A stretch of DNA of 64,000 nt from JAXGPL01 sp040766985. GTDB taxonomy: Bacteria; Bacillota; Sulfobacillia; JAUYEG01. This document shows positions 37,599 to 46,988 of this stretch, piece after piece. A program made the position numbers and the translations under genes. Positions within the stretch are counted from its first letter, which is position 1, and every line of letters starts with the position of its first letter. The DNA is taken from positions 1 through 64,000 of the forward strand of contig JAXGPL010000005.1 of assembly GCA_040766985.1 (NCBI GenBank), given 5' to 3'. The notes under the pieces were generated by a model, which saw only the letters and a program-made list of their open reading frames with translations, was not told the DNA's origin and did not search any database.

Positions 37599-38715
37599 TT
37601 GCCCACTACCACATCGTATTCGGCGTCCCCCGCCAAGGATGCACCGGCAATCATCGCCCACTGGCCGGTAGATGTCCTTGCCATCGAGCCACTGGCCTCG
37701 GTGTTCAAGATCTCCACTCCCGAGGGCTCCTTCTCCCTTAAGCCCGTGACCAAATCCCAGGGCCGTCTTGCCCTCTTGCATCAGGTCCAAAAGCACGTCC
37801 GCAAACGGGGTTTTTCTGACCTCAGTTTCCTTGAACCCACGGTTAGCGGCGCGGTGGCCGTGTGGGAACGCGGCGTCGCGTGGACGCTTTCCCGGTGGGT
37901 CGAAGGACGCGAGCTGCGGTACAGCCGCACCGATGAGATCGCAGCGGGGGCGGATGTGCTGGCGCGGTTTCACGTGGCGACGGCGGACTTCTCGCCCCCC
38001 GGCAGGCGGCACGCCCGGTCCAACGTGGGGAAGTGGCCGTCAAAAGTGGCCAGCCGGTGCGGCGAACTCCTTACCGCCGCGCGAGCGGCGCAGGGGCGGG
38101 AACGCGAGCGCGGGCGCGACTCTCTCGACGGGCTGGACGTGGAACTCGTCGCTCAGGCCGATGCCTTGCGAACACACGCCCAACAATCAATTCAACTGCT
38201 CAGCGAGTCGTCCTATACGGAGCTGTCGCGCTCGCTCGGCGGGGCAACGCCTGGAGCTCGATGGGGCTGGCGCAATGCCGGTCTGCCACGGCGACCCGGC
38301 CGCGCACAACCTGATCCTGCGCCCAGACGGCCGGGTACAAATGATCGACCTCAATTCGCTCCGCGTGGACCTACCCTGCGTCGACCTATGGAAGCTGACC
38401 CACCGCATGGCCTTCTGGCGCGGGTGGTCGCCCGAACCCGTCGTCGAAGTCCTGACGGCCTACAACCGGGCGCACGCTGTCGCCGACGAAGCCACGGTCC
38501 TGTTGGGTTTGTTGTGGTTTCCGGAAAAACAATGGCGCCTGGTCTACAACGCCGGCCGCCACATCGAGCGCTCGAGCGCGGACGGCGAGGGGCTTTTGGC
38601 GCCGGAAGGCGTCATCGACGAGATGGCGATGGCGGGGGCGTTACTCAAGGCCAAAGAGCAGTGCCTCGCCGTGGTCGAACGGGTGCTCCTGGGCCGGGCC
38701 CGCGGTTACTCGTAG
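37599..38715 (+). CDS. CotS-like / aminoglycoside-phosphotransferase-fold kinase, frame-broken
   Basis: Two frames together encode a protein of about 370 residues with the APH/CotS kinase fold. The N-lobe has VFKISTPEGSFSLKPVTKS with a candidate nucleotide-binding Lys. The C-lobe has the catalytic loop VCHGDPAAHNLILRPDG and a metal motif VQMIDLNSLRVDLP, where Asp is kept but DFG is not. CotS relatives are spore-coat-associated kinases. The frame change is near 38255. The TTG at 37599 lacks a clear ribosome site, so the true start may differ. The stop overlaps an apparent ABC-permease tail on the other strand. Confidence 0.72.
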
Positions 38716-38745
38716 CGCAACGACTGGATGGGATCAAGCCTGGCC
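38706..38745 (-). pseudogene. C-terminal remnant of an ABC-type permease (MacB/FtsX-like)
   Basis: In a frame different from the ABC ATPase, the minus strand reads ARLDPIQSLRYE and a TAA stop at 38708-38706. This is the near-invariant C-terminal signature of MacB/FtsX-type permeases, whose genes usually follow such an ATPase. The rest of a permease is absent, so only about 12 codons remain, fused onto the end of the ATPase gene. Confidence 0.55.
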
Positions 38746-39491
38746 GGCGGCAAGCCGCTCGATCCGCTGCAGTTCGTCTGCTGCGGAAAGCGGGTCGGTG
38801 TTTGGCTCGTCGTAAACGATACGGCCGTCGAACAGCTGGATCATCCGGCGCGCATGCCTTGCGATCCGGTCGTCGTGCGTCACCAGCAGGACGGTCATCC
38901 CATCGCGGTTGAGTTGTTCGAAGAGGACCATGATGCTCTGCCCGGAACGGCTGTCGAGGTTGCCGGTAGGTTCGTCCGCGAGCAGGAACGACGGCATCGC
39001 GACGAGCGCCCGCGCGATGGCGACCCGTTGCTGTTGCCCGCCGGAGAGTTGGTTGGGCTTGTGCCCAGCCCATTCCGTAAGACCGACGCGCTCAAGCACC
39101 TCGGCGGCGCGCCGCCGCCGCTCAGCCGGGCCCACGCCGCGGTAGACAAGGGGAAGTTCGACATTGTGGTGCGCGGTTTGTCTGGGCAGGAGGTTGAACG
39201 TTTGGAAGACGAAGCCGACCAACTGATTGCGTACCGTCGCCAACTGGTCGTCGGTCATCGTCCCGACGTCCCGCCCCTGCAACCGGTAGGCGCCTGACGT
39301 GGGGCGGTCCAGGCAGCCAAGGATGTTCATCAACGTTGATTTGCCCGAGCCCGACGGGCCCATAATCGCAACGTACTCGCCCCGGTTCACCTCCAGGTCG
39401 ATCCCCGCAGAGCGTGGACCGGTCGCGCCATGCCATAGGTCTTGCCTACTCCCGCCAGACTGATCATGCTGCCGCTCGACGCATCGCTCAC
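38734..39491 (-). CDS. ABC transporter ATP-binding protein (LolD/MacB type), frame-broken
   Basis: The ATPase has Walker A MGPSGSGKSTLMN, Q-loop FVFQTFNLLPRQTA, signature QLSGGQQQRVAIARALV, Walker B FLLADEPTGNLDS and switch VTHDDRIARH. These place it with MacB/LolD/FtsE-type exporters or lipoprotein-release systems. The first strand, MISLAGVGKTYGMARPVHAL, is in another frame, joined near 39400. The GTG at 39491 follows GAGGTGA. No permease gene follows; instead the coding frame runs into a short permease-like tail. It may be non-functional. Confidence 0.82.
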
Positions 39492-39496
39492 GGGGA

Positions 39497-39640
39497 TCAC
39501 CTCGGTTGTTGAATCGTACCGGGCCGTGTCTGGCGCCACGACGGGAACATGCCGCCGTCCTGGATCTCGCCGGTAACCACCTTGTCGCCCGCGCCCAGGA
39601 ACGTCACCGCCTCGGCCGACCGGTTTGGATATGAACTGGC
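39497..39640 (-). pseudogene. C-terminal remnant of an efflux adaptor (HlyD/MacA-like)
   Basis: The minus strand reads NRSAEAVTFLGAGDKVVTGE, then IQDGGMFPSWRQTR, ending in a TGA at 39499-39497 that overlaps the ribosome site of the ABC ATPase. This resembles the end of periplasmic or membrane-fusion adaptors, which precede macB-type genes. A stop lies just upstream at 39643-39641 and no N-terminal part is present. The identification is tentative because the segment is short. Confidence 0.4.
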
Positions 39641-39692
39641 TTACCAAAGAAGCTTAGCCAAGATGAGCTCGGTGGCGGGATCCGGGCCGTAG

Positions 39693-40946
39693 CTAGCGCC
39701 GGACGGGCAGCGATGAACCGGGTTGGGCAAGTTCGGAGACGGTTTGGATATAGAAGGCGGCCTCCATGATGTACCAGGGCCACGGGCGATCCTTCTTGAT
39801 GTAGCGGTTCCAGACGGTTTCGACGTAGGACAAGGCCCTGCTCTCATCGCCTGACATCAACGCCCCATATGCGGCCAAGGCCCAGGGAAAATCGTCGCTC
39901 CGGTCCAGTTGGGGCCAGCCGGGGAATTTCCGGTTGACTGTGCGCAACAGTCCGTGGGCACGCTCGCCCCCGGGGTCGATAACGCCGAACAGCGCCGGGT
40001 ACAGCTGGCACACGGTATCCGGGTACCAGCGCCGCCGCTCAGCCCTGACACCGTAGGCCGCCTTCCCCCAGGAATACACCTGTGCGTCAGCCAGCCAGAG
40101 TTCGCGCTCGATAGCCTCGCGGATGCGTGCGGCGGCTTTGGCGTATCCCCTGCTCTCCGACCAATAGCCGAGGGTCCGCAGGGTCTCGGCCCACAGGTCG
40201 AGGCCCAGTTGGACCTCGCTGTTGTCCATCAGGAATTTGTAGCGGTGATCGGCCTTCGCCCATACGAGCCCGTCCTCGGGGTCCTGCAGCTCAAGGCATA
40301 CACCGGCTACCCAACTGATGCGGTCAAGGTTGGCTACAATGAACCCCGCGTCCCCGGTGGCGAAGAGATAGCGTGACACCGCCGTCAGGAACGTGGCGGC
40401 ATAGCTGTCGGCGGAGTCGTAGTTGCGGGTGCTGACCACATCGCCCCCGCGGACGGCGTAGTCGTACACCGTCCCGCGCAACCCGTTCCGGTCCTCGGCG
40501 TTGAGGTGGCCGAGGTACCACTCAAGATGTCGCCGGGCTGCGGCCGTGTCCCACCGCAGCATGACTATCGAGGCGTAGTTGCCGAAATACGGCACCACGC
40601 TCGGGTGGCCGGGGGCAAGAGCAAATGCACCGGAGTCGACCTGGCACGCGGCGACCCACTCGTATTCCTGGACGAGCACCGATGGGACGGCGCTTTCTCC
40701 ATGGACAATGGCGTGCCCTGAGTCATTGCCAAAGATGCCGGCCATCCTTACTCCGGCGGGCGTCTCGGATGTCATTGCAGTTGGTATATTACCCGTCTCC
40801 TGCAGGGAGTCGCGGGCCGCGGACGCTGGCGGCGCCGCAGGCTGCAGACCCATGCTCGCGACCGCGAGCCCCAGGCAGACTAATACGCAAAGGGCCGCCA
40901 ACGGTCGTTTGAGTCTCGGTGCTTGCCGACGGTCGCAGATAGCCAT
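39693..40946 (-). CDS. Secreted six-hairpin glycosidase-like protein
   Basis: The 417-residue protein begins with a signal peptide: a positive MAICDRRQAPRLKRP, then LAALCVLVCLGLAVASMG and an Ala/Pro-rich cleavage region. The mature part has features of alpha/alpha-toroid glycosidases: YNYDSADSYAATFLTAVSRY-like helices (DSADSYAATF), GDAGFIVANLDRISWVAG, EDGLVWAKADHRYKFLMDN and RRRWYPDTVCQLYPALFG. I cannot name a CAZy family with certainty; glucoamylase-like or amylo-1,6-glucosidase-like is closest. It would act outside the membrane. No good ribosome site precedes the ATG at 40946, and the frame is open to 41255. Confidence 0.6.
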   Translation of the reverse strand: MAICDRRQAPRLKRPLAALCVLVCLGLAVASMGLQPAAPPASAARDSLQETGNIPTAMTSETPAGVRMAGIFGNDSGHAIVHGESAVPSVLVQEYEWVAACQVDSGAFALAPGHPSVVPYFGNYASIVMLRWDTAAARRHLEWYLGHLNAEDRNGLRGTVYDYAVRGGDVVSTRNYDSADSYAATFLTAVSRYLFATGDAGFIVANLDRISWVAGVCLELQDPEDGLVWAKADHRYKFLMDNSEVQLGLDLWAETLRTLGYWSESRGYAKAAARIREAIERELWLADAQVYSWGKAAYGVRAERRRWYPDTVCQLYPALFGVIDPGGERAHGLLRTVNRKFPGWPQLDRSDDFPWALAAYGALMSGDESRALSYVETVWNRYIKKDRPWPWYIMEAAFYIQTVSELAQPGSSLPVRR

Positions 40947-41151
40947 ACGCAGTAATTCGCGATCAAGGTAACATAATCCTTGACTTGTTCCAGCGTGGTA
41001 GCTTTCGCCATTCGAAAGATTTCCGGTCCGGAGCCTGCTCAGGTGCAGGGAAAAGCGTAGGAATGTTTGAAGTTTAACCAAGCCCTGCAATAGGGTCAGT
41101 CGACGTGCGCGCAACCTCATCAGTCGACCATCCAACGAGGGGGAATGGCTT

Positions 41152-42483
41152 TTGGCCAATAGCAAATCGCCCGCAAACGTAGCACGACTCAAGCAAGCGG
41201 TGATGGACGCGATCGAGAGGCGCAAGGACGAGATCATCGCCATCGGTGAGGACATCTTCGCCCACCCCGAACTCGGCTACAAGGAGTTCCGAACCTCCAA
41301 GATCGTGCAGGACTACTTCACCAGACTGGGCATCCCGTTCAAGGCCGGCATCGGTATCACAGGCGTTAAGGGCTGGCTCAAGGGCGGCGAGAGCAACGTC
41401 AAGCTGTGCATCATGGGTGAGCTCGACTCCGTCCTGTGTCCCGAGCACCCGCATGCCGATCCGCAAACTGGCGCCGCGCATTCCTGCGGCCACCACGGCC
41501 AGATCGCAGGCATGCTCGGTGTGGCCATGGGCCTCGTGGACTCCGGTATCATGGCCGAGCTCGGCGGCGACATCGCCCTGGTAGCGGTGCCTGCTGAGGA
41601 GTACGTAGAGATCGAATACCGCTCCAAGCTTCGCCGCGAAGGCAAGATCCAGTTCCTAGGCGGCAAACAGCAGTTCATCGTTGAAGGCGAGTTCGATGAC
41701 ATTGACCTCGCCATGATGGTTCACATGGGCGCAACCGAGAACGGCAAGACCGTGGCCGTCGGCGGCACCAGCAACGGTTTCGTAGGCAAGTTCATCAAGT
41801 ACAAGGGCAAGGAAGCGCACTCCGGCGGCGCACCGCACATGGGAGTCAACGCCCTCAACGCGGCGCTGCTGGGCCTGATGGGGATCCACGCTCAGCGCGA
41901 GACCCTCAAGGACGACGACCACATCCGCATCCACCCGATCATCAACAAGGGCGGCGACCTGGTCAACATCGTCCCGGCGGACGTCCGGATGGAGACCTAC
42001 GTGCGCGGCAAGACGATGGAAGCTGTCGTCGACGCCTCCAAGAAGGTCAACCGGGCGCTGCGGGCCGGCGCCATGGCTATCGGCGCCGAGGTGGAGATCG
42101 AGGAAATCCCCGGTTACATGCCACAGATATCCGAGCAGCGGATGACCGATCTGTTCCAGGCCAATGCCGTTGGGCTGGTCGGCGAGGAATCCGTCAAGGT
42201 GAGCGGGCATGGAACCGGCTCTTCAGACATGGGCGACATCACCCAGATCATGCCGGGAATTCAGCCTAGCGTCGCCGGAGCCGGGGGGACATTCCACTCC
42301 AAAACCTTCGAGATGGTCGACCAGTATCTGGCCTACGTGGTTCAGGCCAAGCTGCTCGCCGCGACTGCCGTGGACCTTCTGGTCAACGGGGCTGCCGAAG
42401 CGGCGGCCATCAAGTCGGCCTACAAGCCAAACTACACCAAGGCCAGCTACCTCGAAATGTGGCAGAAGCTGTTCGAGGCATAA
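41152..42483 (+). CDS. M20 family amidohydrolase
   Basis: The 443-residue protein is an M20D-like amidohydrolase, the group of AbgB/hippurate-type enzymes that remove acyl or aminoacyl groups. Motifs are IFAHPELGYKEFRTS near residue 36, MGELDSVLCPEHPHADP and AAHSCGHHGQIAGML for metals, VPAEEYVEIEYR with the catalytic Glu pair, MMVHMGATENG, and KEAHSGGAPHMGVNALNAAL in the lid domain. The TTG at 41152 has GAGGGG about 10 bases upstream; the nearer ATG meets an immediate stop. A paralogue follows 15 bases downstream. Confidence 0.88.
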   Translation: MANSKSPANVARLKQAVMDAIERRKDEIIAIGEDIFAHPELGYKEFRTSKIVQDYFTRLGIPFKAGIGITGVKGWLKGGESNVKLCIMGELDSVLCPEHPHADPQTGAAHSCGHHGQIAGMLGVAMGLVDSGIMAELGGDIALVAVPAEEYVEIEYRSKLRREGKIQFLGGKQQFIVEGEFDDIDLAMMVHMGATENGKTVAVGGTSNGFVGKFIKYKGKEAHSGGAPHMGVNALNAALLGLMGIHAQRETLKDDDHIRIHPIINKGGDLVNIVPADVRMETYVRGKTMEAVVDASKKVNRALRAGAMAIGAEVEIEEIPGYMPQISEQRMTDLFQANAVGLVGEESVKVSGHGTGSSDMGDITQIMPGIQPSVAGAGGTFHSKTFEMVDQYLAYVVQAKLLAATAVDLLVNGAAEAAAIKSAYKPNYTKASYLEMWQKLFEA

Positions 42484-42498
42484 GGAGGGCGCCCGAGG

Positions 42499-43808
42499 TT
42501 GACCAAAGACGAACTCAAACGCAAGGTATGCGAAGCCATCCAAAAGCGCGCGGACGAGATCATCGGGTTGGGCGAAGACATCTTCGCGCATCCGGAACTG
42601 GGATATAAGGAGTTCCGGACCTCCGCGGAGGTCGAGAAGAAGTTCAAGGCCCTCGGCCTCAAGTACGAGAAGGGCATCGCTGTAACCGGGCTCAAGGCGC
42701 GGCTCAAGGGCGGCAAGGGAAGTGGTGTGTCGTTCTGCGTCATGGGCGAACTCGATTCCGTGCTCTGCCCCGGCCACCCTCACGCGGACCCGAAGACGGG
42801 GGCGGCCCATTCATGCGGCCACAACGCTCAGGCTGCGTCGATGGTCGGTGTAGGCATGGGCCTGGTCGACGCGGGGCAATGGAGTACTTGGGAGGCGACG
42901 TCGTCCTCGTCGGCATGCCGGCCGAGGAATATGTCGAGATCGAGTACCGCTCCAAGCTCCGCCAGGAGGGCAAAATCCAGTTCCTCGGCGGAAAGCAGCA
43001 GTTTATCGTCGAGGGCGGCTTCGACGACATCGACATGGCGATGATGGTTCACGCCGGTACGATGGAGCAGTACAAGATGGGCATCGGCGGCTCCAACAAC
43101 GGCTTCGTGGGCAAATTCGTGCGGTATAAGGGCAAGGAAGCGCACTCGGGCGGCGCGCCGCACGCGGGAGTAAACGCCCTCAACGCGGCGATGCTCGGCC
43201 TGATGGGTATTCACGCGCAGCGCGAAACCCTCAAGGATGACGATACGATCCGGATTCACCCGATCATCACCAAGGGCGGCGACCTCGTCAATATCGTCCC
43301 TGCCGACGTACGTATAGAAACGTACGTGCGCGGTAAGACGATGCCCGGCGTCATCGATGCGGCGAAGAAGGTCGACCGGGCGCTCAAGGCCGGAGCGATG
43401 GCCGTCGGCGCCGAGGTCGAGATCGAGACCCTGCCGGGATATCTGCCCCGGTTCAGTGAGCCGAAGATGGACGCCTACTATGCGGACAACGCGGAGGCCA
43501 TTCTGGGCAAGGAATTCGTGAACCGCACCGGCGAGCACACGACGGGCTCCACGGACATGGGCGATGTCGCGCACATCATGCCGGCGATCCACCCGCGCGT
43601 CGGCGGCGTAGTCGGCCGCGGCCACTCCGAGGAGTACGAGATCGTCGATAAGCAACTGACCTACGTCGATACGGCAAAGGTCATGGCGATGACGGTCATC
43701 GACATGCTCTGGGGGGATGCGGCGCCGGCGAAGGAAGTCGTCGCATCGTACAAGCCGATATACACCAAGGAAACGTACCTGAAGATGTGGGAGGATCTGC
43801 TCAAGTAG
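42499..43808 (+). CDS. M20 family amidohydrolase, tandem paralogue, frame-broken
   Basis: This is a close paralogue of the gene just upstream, with the same motifs: IFAHPELGYKEFRTS, MGELDSVLCPGHPHADP, AAHSCGHNAQAASM, MPAEEYVEIEYRSKLRQEGK and KEAHSGGAPHAGVNALNAA. Long stretches are nearly identical, so this is a tandem duplication. The frame breaks at a G4 run (42873-42876); one more G restores DAGAMEYLGGDVV. The TTG start has GGAGGG 11 bases upstream. The two chains may form a heteromer like AbgA/AbgB, or have different specificity; sequence alone cannot tell. Confidence 0.87.
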
Positions 43809-43906
43809 CTCCGGGGCAAGGCCCGGCGAACTGACTGGAGCACCGGCAGACCTACCGCAACTTGTCGCACCGCGTTGGTATTGCGGTGTCAAGGAGGCAA
43901 CAACAA

Positions 43907-44947
43907 GTGCAGAAGACAATGAAAGCGCTCGCCAAGACCCGGCCGGCTCCGGGAGCCGAGTTGATTGAGGTCCCGGTCCCGCAACCCAAGGCCGGCGAAG
44001 CCCTGATCAAGGTGCGCGCGGCCAGCATTTGCGGCACAGACCAGCACATTTACGAGTGGAACGAATGGGCCCAGGGGCGGATCAAGCCGCCGCTGATCTT
44101 CGGCCACGAGCTGGCCGGCGAGGTTGTGGCCCTTGGGGATGGCACCAAACGGGTCAAGGTTGGCGACATGGTTTCCGCGGAAACCCATGTGGTCTGCGAC
44201 TCGTGCTATCTCTGCCGGACGGGCAAGGCGCACATCTGCCAGAACTTGACGATCCTCGGCGTCGACATCCCCGGGGTGTTTGCCGAGTACGTCACCGTCC
44301 CGGCTCAGAACCTGCTGATCAACGACCCGTCAATCCCTGCGGACTGGGCTTCGGTTCAGGAACCCATGGGCAATGCGATCCATACGTCGCTCGCCGACGA
44401 CATTGTCGGCAAGACGGTCGCGCTGTTCGGAACGGGCCCGATCGGCCTCATCGCCGTCGCGGTCTGCATGTCCTGCGGCGCCGAACGGGTCATCGCCATC
44501 GATATCAACGACTACAGGCTCAACATCGCCAAAAAGATGGGCGCCTACATGACGGTCAACGCGAAGGAGAAGAATCCCGTCGAGGCGATCCTTGAGGTCA
44601 CGAACGGCGAAGGCGCAGACGTGTTCCTGGAGATGTCGGGCGCGGCGTCGGCGCTGCAGCAGGGATTCCAGGCGCTGCGGTTTGGAGGCTGGGCGGGGCT
44701 TCTCGGCCTGCCGGCCAAGCCGGTCACCCTGGACGTCACCAACGGCATCGTCTTCAAGGGCGCCACCGTCTACGGCATCTCGGGGCGCCGGATGTACGAT
44801 ACCTGGTACAAGACGACGGCCCTGCTGCGCGGCAAACGGGTTGACCTCGGCCCGGTGATCACCCACTCCTTCCCGCTGGAGGAGTACGAAAAGGGCTTCG
44901 AGCTCATGCACAGCGGGCAGTGCGGGAAGGTCATCCTGCGGCCATAG
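43907..44947 (+). CDS. tdh: L-threonine 3-dehydrogenase-like zinc dehydrogenase
   Basis: The 346-residue protein is a medium-chain zinc dehydrogenase closest to threonine dehydrogenase, which makes 2-amino-3-ketobutyrate with NAD. Signatures are ASICGTDQHIYEWNEWAQGR, GHELAGEV with catalytic zinc His-Glu, CDSCYLCRTGKAHIC with the four structural-zinc Cys, VALFGTGPIGLIAVA as the nucleotide loop, and YGISGRRMYDTWYK near the end. The GTG at 43907 has AAGGAGG at a spacing of 9, preferred over the ATG at 43919. It follows the M20 pair and precedes a terminator. No kbl gene is adjacent. Confidence 0.9.
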   Translation: MQKTMKALAKTRPAPGAELIEVPVPQPKAGEALIKVRAASICGTDQHIYEWNEWAQGRIKPPLIFGHELAGEVVALGDGTKRVKVGDMVSAETHVVCDSCYLCRTGKAHICQNLTILGVDIPGVFAEYVTVPAQNLLINDPSIPADWASVQEPMGNAIHTSLADDIVGKTVALFGTGPIGLIAVAVCMSCGAERVIAIDINDYRLNIAKKMGAYMTVNAKEKNPVEAILEVTNGEGADVFLEMSGAASALQQGFQALRFGGWAGLLGLPAKPVTLDVTNGIVFKGATVYGISGRRMYDTWYKTTALLRGKRVDLGPVITHSFPLEEYEKGFELMHSGQCGKVILRP

Positions 44948-44972
44948 AGCCTGCAACTATAACTGAAAAAGA

Positions 44973-44999
44973 GGGCGGCCCCTTCATCGGGGGCCGTCC
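44973..44999 (+). terminator. Hairpin terminator after tdh
   Basis: GGGCGGCCCC pairs with GGGGCCGTCC around a 7-base loop (one G-T pair), followed by TTGG. It lies 25 bases after the tdh stop. Confidence 0.7.
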
Positions 45000-45191
45000 T
45001 TGGCCTATCTACCCTAGTCCAGCTTTGCTCGACCGGTTGGCGGCCCGCCGCAAATAGGCCAGTCTGACCTGACCGTATACCAAGATGCCGTCCACCGCCC
45101 GCGTGGCTTGGAAGGGGAAGCGGGGGCCACAATGGAAAGGGATACCGATACGGCACAACGCCCCGCGGGGCGCCAAGGAGGAAGGGGCATA

Positions 45192-46511
45192 TTGGAGTAT
45201 AACGACGAGAAGCGCAACTTCACGCTGACCGCCACGGGCGACCTGTTTATCACCCGCAGGCTGTCGCCCTACACCGAGCCGGCATATCTCAAGCTGTGGG
45301 ACATCGTGCGGGATGCGGCGATCCGGCATACCAACCTTGAGATGCTCATCCACGAGTACGTCGGCCACCCCGTCGCAGAATCCGGCGGCACTTACGCCCA
45401 GGTTGACCCGGCCATCATCGACGACCTGTTGTGGTCAGGTTTCAACCTCTTCGCCAGGGCCAACAACCACTCGCTCGATTACTCCACCGAGGGCCTACGG
45501 CGGACAAGCGAACTGCTGGACGAGGCAGGCCTTTGCCACGCCGGCGTAGGGGAGAACCTCTCTGAAGCCCGGGCAGCAAGCTACCTGGATCTGGATGAGG
45601 GGCGGGTCGGTTTCCTTTCGGCTTCGTCGAGCTTTGCCTCGTCCGGCAGGGCAGGCGAGCAGCGGCGGGACCTGCACGGTCGGCCGGGACTGAACCCTGT
45701 GCGCTATAGCACCTACTATGTTGTCAAACCCGAAGACATGGAGCGCCTGCGGGAGGTCAGCCGCAATTGCGGGATGGAGGAGGCCAAAAAGGCCGCCATC
45801 GCCCACGGTTGGCTGAAGCCGGACACGGATAAGGAGCTCAACTTCGGGGGCCTTCGTATCGTCGTCGGGGACAACCCGGGCATATACACCGAGGTCAACA
45901 AGTCGGACCTTGAGGGCAACTGCAAGTGGATCAGCGACGCGGCCAGGATGTCGGACTTCGTCGTCTTCAGCTTCCACGCCCACGAGGGAGCCGTGGACAG
46001 CTGGCAGCCGGCGACGTTCCACCAGCCGTTCGCGCGGGCGTGCATCGACGCCGGCACGGACGCCTTCATCGGCCACGGTCCGCACTACATCCGCGGTATT
46101 GAGATCTACAAGAACAAGCCGATCTTCTACAGCCTCGGCAACTTCGTCTTCCAGAACGAAACCGTCCGCATCATGCCCGCCGACAACTACGAGCGCGTCG
46201 GGCTCGGTGACACGAACACGCCCGCGGACTACTACGATAAGCGCAGCGACAACGACAAACGGGGATTCCCGGCCGACCCGAAGTTCTGGGAAAGCTTCAT
46301 GCCCTGGTGCCGTTTCGAGGCCGGCAATCTGGTCGAGATGAAGCTCTTCCCGGTGACGCTCGGCTTTGGCAAGCGGCGGACCGTCCGCGGCCGGCCCATG
46401 TTGGCGTCCGGCGAACTCGCCGAGAGAATTTTGGCCAAGGTCGTTGAGTTATCCAAGCCCTTCGGTACGCACATCGAGATCAAGGGCGAAGTGGGGATCG
46501 TCAAGCTTTAG
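45192..46511 (+). CDS. CapA family protein (poly-gamma-glutamate synthesis type)
   Basis: The 439-residue protein is a CapA/PGA_cap metallophosphatase-like protein. Motifs are LTATGDLFITRRL near residue 10, ARANNHSLDYSTEGLRRTSE near 95, FVVFSFHAHEGAVDSW near 265, DAFIGHGPHYIRGIEIYKN near 300 and IFYSLGNFVFQNE. The Asp, Asn-His, His and His residues form the predicted dimetal site. Relatives assist poly-gamma-glutamate export, but no capB or capC is nearby and no signal peptide is seen. The TTG at 45192 sits after GGAGGAAGGGG. Its true substrate is open. Confidence 0.85.
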   Translation: MEYNDEKRNFTLTATGDLFITRRLSPYTEPAYLKLWDIVRDAAIRHTNLEMLIHEYVGHPVAESGGTYAQVDPAIIDDLLWSGFNLFARANNHSLDYSTEGLRRTSELLDEAGLCHAGVGENLSEARAASYLDLDEGRVGFLSASSSFASSGRAGEQRRDLHGRPGLNPVRYSTYYVVKPEDMERLREVSRNCGMEEAKKAAIAHGWLKPDTDKELNFGGLRIVVGDNPGIYTEVNKSDLEGNCKWISDAARMSDFVVFSFHAHEGAVDSWQPATFHQPFARACIDAGTDAFIGHGPHYIRGIEIYKNKPIFYSLGNFVFQNETVRIMPADNYERVGLGDTNTPADYYDKRSDNDKRGFPADPKFWESFMPWCRFEAGNLVEMKLFPVTLGFGKRRTVRGRPMLASGELAERILAKVVELSKPFGTHIEIKGEVGIVKL

Positions 46512-46533
46512 GCTAGTCTCGCGAAGAGGAGGG

Positions 46534-46575
46534 CAGCCCCCCGGCGATTGCACGGCGCGCATCACCGGGGGGCTG
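46534..46575. terminator. Hairpin terminator between convergent genes
   Basis: CAGCCCCCCGG (46534-46544) pairs perfectly with CCGGGGGGCTG (46565-46575) across a 20-base loop, followed by TTTCTCCCTT. It lies between the CapA-like gene and the convergent heavy-metal-domain gene. Confidence 0.75.
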
Positions 46576-46593
46576 TTTCTCCCTTCCCTTGCC

Positions 46594-46809
46594 CTATTCG
46601 ACGGCGGGGTATCCCGCCGCAGCCAAGGCCTTCGCCAACACATCGGGGCTGATCGCCGAATCGTGGTACTTCACGGTGACCTTCTTGGTGTTGAGGTCGA
46701 CGCCGACATCTTCGACTCCGTTGAGCCGCTCCAGCGCAGACTTGATGGCCTTTTCACAGTGCATGCAGGACATTGCCGGCACGGTGAACATCGTTTGGGT
46801 TTCCGCCAC
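46594..46809 (-). CDS. Heavy-metal-associated domain protein (CopZ-like)
   Basis: This 71-residue protein is a single HMA domain. The copper-type site is VPAMSCMHCEKAIKSAL, with both Cys of CxxC. ERLNGVEDVGVDLNTKKVTV and ISPDVLAKALAAAGYPAVE complete the ferredoxin-like fold. Such proteins carry Cu(I) in the cytosol. No copper ATPase is in view. The GTG at 46809 has AAAGGA about 9 bases upstream; the ATG at 46818 is an alternative. Confidence 0.9.
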   Translation of the reverse strand: MAETQTMFTVPAMSCMHCEKAIKSALERLNGVEDVGVDLNTKKVTVKYHDSAISPDVLAKALAAAGYPAVE

Positions 46810-46988
46810 GGTGCTCATCCTTTCGGTGGTGGCTTCCGGTGGGCAGCCGGGGTTGCCATTGGGTTTCATTGTAGTAGTCTTTGCCGCCGGGCGGTATTGA
46901 CACGGACCACCAAACAGCCCCTGCAGGCAATCCGGCCTTAACCGCGAACCATGAGCCTTTAAGCCGAAACCATCGGAGGCGCAAAGAG

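Noticed and set aside
40980..41008. Promoter with TTGACT upstream of the M20 pair
   Set aside because: TTGACT is present at 40980, but the bases at 16-18 downstream (around TTTCGC) do not resemble a -10; TAGCTT is only 13 bases away.
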